Source: an uncultured beta proteobacterium
GTDB lineage: Bacteria > Pseudomonadota > Gammaproteobacteria > Burkholderiales > Burkholderiaceae_C
Assembly (NCBI GenBank): GCA_903958915.1
Contig: CAJBVC010000853.1
Coordinates: 1 to 8,514 of the forward strand
Direction: 5' to 3'
Length of the DNA stretch: 8,514 nt
Shown here: in pieces, positions 5,737 to 8,514 of the stretch
Layout of the letters: every line of letters begins with the position of its first letter
How positions within the stretch are numbered: position 1 is the first letter of the stretch
The notes under the pieces: model-generated
Database searches by the model: none
What the model was told of the DNA's origin: nothing
Seen by the model: the letters and a program-made list of their open reading frames with translations, nothing else
Position numbers and translations under genes: made by a program

Positions 5737-7239
5737 ATGAACGCATCCGCTTCCCCACTGGCGCCCGAGTCGCTATCAAAATCAGAGCTCCAGACGCAAG
5801 TGGTTCGGGCGCTGTCGACCTATTTGCCTGCGCACGCCCTGCTCTACCAGACCGAGGACACCACGCCTTACGAGTGCGACGGCCTGACCGCTTACCGGCA
5901 GCGTCCGCTGGTGGTGGCACTGCCGGAAACGCAGGAACAAGTAGCCGCCGTGCTGCGCACCTGCCATGCCCTGAACGTGCCGGTGGTGGCGCGTGGCGCG
6001 GGCACCGGACTTTCGGGCGGGGCCATGCCACACGCCATGGGCGTGACCCTGTCGTTGGCCAAATTCAACAAGATCATCAAAATCGACCCGCGCAGCCGCA
6101 CTGCGGTGGTGCAGTGCGGCGTACGCAATCTGGCGATCAGCGAGGCGGCGGCACCTTTTGGTTTGTATTACGCGCCCGACCCGTCCAGCCAGATCGCCTG
6201 CACGATTGGCGGCAATGTGGCAGAGAACTCGGGCGGTGTGCACTGCCTCAAGTACGGTCTGACTTTGCACAACTTGCTGAAAGTCAAAGGCTACACGATT
6301 GAAGGCGAGCCCATCGAGTTCGGTTCCGACGCGCTGGACGACGCCGGCTACGACCTGCTTAGTGTGGTGGTCGGCAGCGAAGGCATGTTGGCAGTGACCA
6401 CCGAGGTCACGGTCAAGCTGGTGCCCAAACCACAACTTGCACGTTGCATCATGGCCAGCTTTGACGACATCCGCAAGTCGGGCGATGCGGTCGCTGCGGT
6501 CATCGCTGCGGGCATCATCCCAGCCGGTCTGGAGATGATGGACAAGCCCATGACGGCTGCCGTGGAAGACTATGTGCATGCAGGCTACGACCTCGACGCG
6601 CAGGCCATCCTGCTGTGTGAAAGCGACGGGACGCCCGAAGAGGTAGAAGAAGAAATCGGGCGGATGAGCGCCGTCCTGACAGCGGCAGGCGCTACCAAAA
6701 TTGCAGTCAGCCAGAGTGAGGCAGAGCGCCTGAAATTCTGGAGCGGGCGCAAGAACGCATTCCCTGCTTCGGGGCGCATCAGCCCGGACTACATGTGCAT
6801 GGACTCCACCATTCCGCGCAAACGCCTGGCCGACATCCTGCTGGCCATTCAGGAGATGGAAAAGAAATACCAGCTACGCTGTGTCAATGTGTTCCACGCC
6901 GGTGACGGCAATTTGCACCCGCTCATTCTGTTTGATGCCAATGACCCCGACCAGTTGCACCGCTGCGAACTGTTTGGCGCCGACATTCTGGAAACCAGCG
7001 TGGCCATGGGTGGCACGGTCACGGGCGAGCATGGCGTGGGTGTGGAAAAGCTCAACAGCATGTGCGTGCAGTTCTCTTCGGAAGAAAACGCGCAGATGTT
7101 TGCCATCAAACACGCTTTTGACACCAAGGGTTTACTCAACCCCGGCAAGGTCATTCCCACCCTGCACCGCTGCGCGGAGTACGGCAAGATGCTGGTGCGT
7201 GGTGGCCAAATCAAGCACCCGGAGCTGGAGCGGTTTTGA
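5737..7239 (+). CDS. glcD: Glycolate oxidase subunit GlcD, FAD-linked oxidase
   Basis: A 500-residue FAD flavoprotein of the vanillyl-alcohol-oxidase fold, expected to oxidise glycolate (or a related 2-hydroxy acid such as D-lactate) to the 2-oxo acid. The FAD-binding domain (about 55-235) shows VVARGAGTGLSGGA (83-96), PDPSSQIACTIGGN and GGNVAENSGGVHCLKYG (158-174), and VVGSEGMLAVTTEVTVKLVP. The C-terminal domain (about 235-475) shows VNVFHAGDGNLHPLILFD (383-400), GGTVTGEHGVGVEK (425-438) and the closing LLNPGKVIP. This combination is characteristic of GlcD; glycolate oxidase normally also needs GlcE and the iron-sulfur protein GlcF, neither of which is in the window. AAGGAG 8 bases upstream supports the ATG. 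The gene is divergent from psd and convergent with the GNAT gene. A stand-alone D-lactate or D-2-hydroxyglutarate dehydrogenase is the main alternative, but the motif spacing and length favour GlcD. Confidence 0.9.
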   Translation: MNASASPLAPESLSKSELQTQVVRALSTYLPAHALLYQTEDTTPYECDGLTAYRQRPLVVALPETQEQVAAVLRTCHALNVPVVARGAGTGLSGGAMPHAMGVTLSLAKFNKIIKIDPRSRTAVVQCGVRNLAISEAAAPFGLYYAPDPSSQIACTIGGNVAENSGGVHCLKYGLTLHNLLKVKGYTIEGEPIEFGSDALDDAGYDLLSVVVGSEGMLAVTTEVTVKLVPKPQLARCIMASFDDIRKSGDAVAAVIAAGIIPAGLEMMDKPMTAAVEDYVHAGYDLDAQAILLCESDGTPEEVEEEIGRMSAVLTAAGATKIAVSQSEAERLKFWSGRKNAFPASGRISPDYMCMDSTIPRKRLADILLAIQEMEKKYQLRCVNVFHAGDGNLHPLILFDANDPDQLHRCELFGADILETSVAMGGTVTGEHGVGVEKLNSMCVQFSSEENAQMFAIKHAFDTKGLLNPGKVIPTLHRCAEYGKMLVRGGQIKHPELERF

Positions 7240-7243
7240 TTTC

Positions 7244-7266
7244 CCACGCGTTACAACGACACGTGG
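7244..7266. terminator. Hairpin just after the glcD stop, weak terminator candidate
   Basis: CCACG (7244-7248) pairs with CGTGG (7262-7266); after one mismatch, GTT pairs with GAC (one G-T wobble) to close on ACAAC. It begins 4 bases after the glcD TGA. No T-run follows on either strand. A second weak stem, GTGCC (7284-7288) with GGCAC (7299-7303), overlaps the GNAT stop. Either may end or stabilise transcripts; neither is a textbook intrinsic terminator. Confidence 0.3.
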
Positions 7267-7302
7267 AACCCCTATAACGGCCCGTGCCAGCTGAACCCGG
7301 CA

Positions 7303-7797
7303 CTAATTCTTGCTGCGAAAAATAGTCAGCGGTTGGCCCGCATGCTCGATAACCTCCAGCACCTCCCACCCAGCGCGCGCGAGAAGGGTCTGCGCCGTAC
7401 TGGTTCCACAGTAAATGTGCCCAAAGCCAAGCGTGCGTGAATGGGCCGCCACGGCACGCAGCAGCACGCCCCCCAGGCCACGCCCCCGGTGAGTTGGCAA
7501 TACGTAGCCTGCGGCGGCCCAAGGCCCAAGGTGCTTATGGCTTGGAATCGATTCGGCCTTCAGAGCCGCTGCGCCGACGGGTCGCTGGCCCTCAAAAAGC
7601 AGCATGCCGACAGGCAGTGCTGTCTCAGAAGCAGCAAACGCCTGTACATCCGCTGTCACATCGCCCGAACCACCCAGGCCGTACCACTTTGGCCACTCTC
7701 CGATGAACCATTGCGCGACCAGTGGCATCTGGGCACGATGGCGGGCAAACGGTTCCACCACCACATCGGATGGTGTCGCTGGAAGGCCCGGTGTCAC
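7303..7797 (-). CDS. GNAT family N-acetyltransferase
   Basis: A 164-residue single-domain acetyltransferase using acetyl-CoA; the acceptor is unknown. Motif A is clear at about 97-113: GYVLPTHRGRGLGGVLL, with the pyrophosphate-binding R104-x-x-G107-x-G109 pattern. Motif B follows with LGFGHIYCGTSTAQTLLARAGWEVLE (123-148). The central strand GMLLFEGQRPVGAAALKAE (64-82) is the usual strand before motif A. Near the N-terminus, VAQWFIGEWPKWYG is shared with a group of small GNATs as I recall them. The start is GTG at 7797, overlapping the upstream PmbA-like stop in GTGA; the next internal Met (residue 24) would cut into the fold. No strong ribosome site is seen, so translation probably depends on coupling. 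Being co-translated with a TldD/PmbA-family protein suggests, but does not show, that it acts on a peptide or in the same process. There is no signal peptide. Confidence 0.88.
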   Translation of the reverse strand: MTPGLPATPSDVVVEPFARHRAQMPLVAQWFIGEWPKWYGLGGSGDVTADVQAFAASETALPVGMLLFEGQRPVGAAALKAESIPSHKHLGPWAAAGYVLPTHRGRGLGGVLLRAVAAHSRTLGFGHIYCGTSTAQTLLARAGWEVLEVIEHAGQPLTIFRSKN

Positions 7798-8514
7798 AGC
7801 GTGAAAGTCCAGCCTTCCACCAATGCACCGGGCACCCGCGAGCCACCAAGGGCACGCGTGTAGTAGGTCTCGCAGGCAGGGTCAATGTCTGCCCAGTTGG
7901 TGAGCGCCAGCAGCTTGGTACCCAACGCGTCATACAGGCTTTCATCCCAGCGCAGATCGTTGATGGGGCCGACGATTTCGCCGTTTTCGACCCAGAAGCA
8001 GGCATAGCGCGTCATGCCCGTCACGCGCGCCGACACCGGGTCGCTCCAGTTCAGGTAGTGCACATTGGACAGGTAGAGTCCGGTTCCGATCGCTTTGAGA
8101 ATGTCTGCTTCCGACAGAGTGCCACACGCCACATCCAGCGACCGGGGCGTTTCGCCCTCCCCGGCCGCGTTGCCAGTCAGTCCGTATTCCTTGGCCGTGC
8201 GAGAGCTCACCAAAAGCGAGCGCAATGCACCTGCTTCCATCAGCGGGAGTTGTGCCGCACTGACCTCGCCCAGGCTGTTGAACCGTGGTGTGAGGGCCAA
8301 ACCAAAGTTTTCGCCAAAACTCAGCAAGGGGGAGAACTTTGCTTCCCCCTCCACCAGCTTCTTGAATGGGCTGCGCCCTTGCTTCCAGGCAGCGGCGGAC
8401 AACGCGTTCCAGCCCATCATGCCCAGTACATCGGCGAAAGCGCGCGGCGCCAGGTAGGTGCGGTACTGCCCGGGCTTCACATTGACCGTGGGGCGCTTGA
8501 GTTTTTCCAGCAGG
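7794..8514 (-). CDS. TldD/PmbA family protein (PmbA/TldE-like), N-terminus beyond the window
   Basis: The last 239 residues of the protein are visible; the frame is open to the right edge, so the GTG at 8480 is internal. Family blocks include PGQYRTYLAPRAFADVL, GENFGLALTPRFNSLGE, SSRTAKEYGLTGNA, LKAIGTGLYLSNVHYLNWSDP, GMTRYACFWVENGEIVGPI and the C-terminal PGALVEGWTFTL. TldD and TldE (PmbA) form a heterodimeric metalloprotease that matures peptides such as microcin B17 and degrades CcdA; only TldD carries the HExxxH zinc motif and a C-terminal Cys ligand. Here the segment that should align with HExxxH reads ADVLGMMGWNAL, without His or Glu, and no such Cys motif is seen near the end. This points to the non-catalytic PmbA/TldE type. 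A TldD partner would be expected upstream, past the right edge. The stop overlaps the GNAT start (GTGA). Confidence 0.88.
   Translation of the reverse strand, partial: LLEKLKRPTVNVKPGQYRTYLAPRAFADVLGMMGWNALSAAAWKQGRSPFKKLVEGEAKFSPLLSFGENFGLALTPRFNSLGEVSAAQLPLMEAGALRSLLVSSRTAKEYGLTGNAAGEGETPRSLDVACGTLSEADILKAIGTGLYLSNVHYLNWSDPVSARVTGMTRYACFWVENGEIVGPINDLRWDESLYDALGTKLLALTNWADIDPACETYYTRALGGSRVPGALVEGWTFTL

Noticed and set aside
5651..6031. Upstream extension of the psd frame (127 codons)
   Set aside because: It overlaps the start of glcD, shows no Psd similarity, and the ATG at 5650 with GGAAG upstream fits the family N-terminus.
5782..6579. 265-codon minus-strand frame opposite glcD
   Set aside because: The His/Arg/Gly-rich translation mirrors the FAD-binding domain codons of glcD and resembles no known family.
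7441..7863. Plus-strand frame opposite the GNAT gene (140 codons)
   Set aside because: The minus strand has a clear acetyltransferase motif A and a coupled start; the plus frame has none and no ribosome site.
8478..8480. GTG as the start of the PmbA-like gene
   Set aside because: The frame remains open and family-like to the window edge, and 229 residues would be about half the usual length, so the gene is truncated by the window.
1..8514. Mobile element, CRISPR, tRNA, phage or toxin-antitoxin content
   Set aside because: I looked for direct repeats, spaced repeats, cloverleaf-like arms, transposase motifs and small paired genes on both strands and saw none; composition appears uniform.

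Overview
The window looks like chromosomal housekeeping DNA from a GC-rich betaproteobacterium, most likely family Comamonadaceae (Rhodoferax/Polaromonas/Acidovorax-like). This rests on the protein families: a DUF3108 protein followed by a DUF3567 protein, an E. coli-type phosphatidylserine decarboxylase and a Comamonadaceae-style GlcD. The codon use is also even and GC-rich. Lineage is inferred from remembered family resemblance, not from a search. I see no tRNA, rRNA, CRISPR array, insertion sequence, prophage or plasmid gene. Coding density is very high: no gap between genes exceeds 86 bases.

Layout. Bases 1-2130, plus strand: the C-terminal part of a DUF3108 protein with a Pro/Ala/Glu/Ser/Thr-rich N-terminal stretch, a 92-residue DUF3567 protein, and purU (formyltetrahydrofolate deformylase). 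Bases 2137-4097, minus strand: a membrane diguanylate cyclase whose stop codon overlaps, in an ATGA, the start of an ECHDC3-like crotonase-fold protein. Base 4160 onward, plus strand: a two-domain TfoX/Sxy protein transcribed divergently from the cyclase. Bases 4814-5650, minus strand: psd. Bases 5737-7239, plus strand: glcD. Bases 7303-8514, minus strand: a PmbA/TldE-like protein, running off the right edge, translationally coupled through a GTGA overlap to a GNAT acetyltransferase.

How the genes fit together. The units are short and mostly unrelated: one-carbon/purine metabolism (purU), c-di-GMP signalling (cyclase), a possible competence or regulatory factor (TfoX), membrane lipid synthesis (psd), glycolate oxidation (glcD) and peptide/protein maturation (PmbA-like). 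The two minus-strand pairs (cyclase/crotonase and PmbA-like/GNAT) have 4-base overlaps and are very probably co-translated. The plus and minus units converge with only 6 bases (purU/crotonase) and 15 bases (tfoX/psd) between stop codons.

I did not find a convincing undescribed system. The points most worth a second look are: a crotonase-fold protein lacking both classical catalytic glutamates and coupled to a diguanylate cyclase; several starts without a Shine-Dalgarno but with a -10-like hexamer 7-8 bases before the ATG, suggesting leaderless mRNAs; a dyad across the purU/crotonase stop codons that may be a two-way terminator; and the PmbA-like/GNAT pair.
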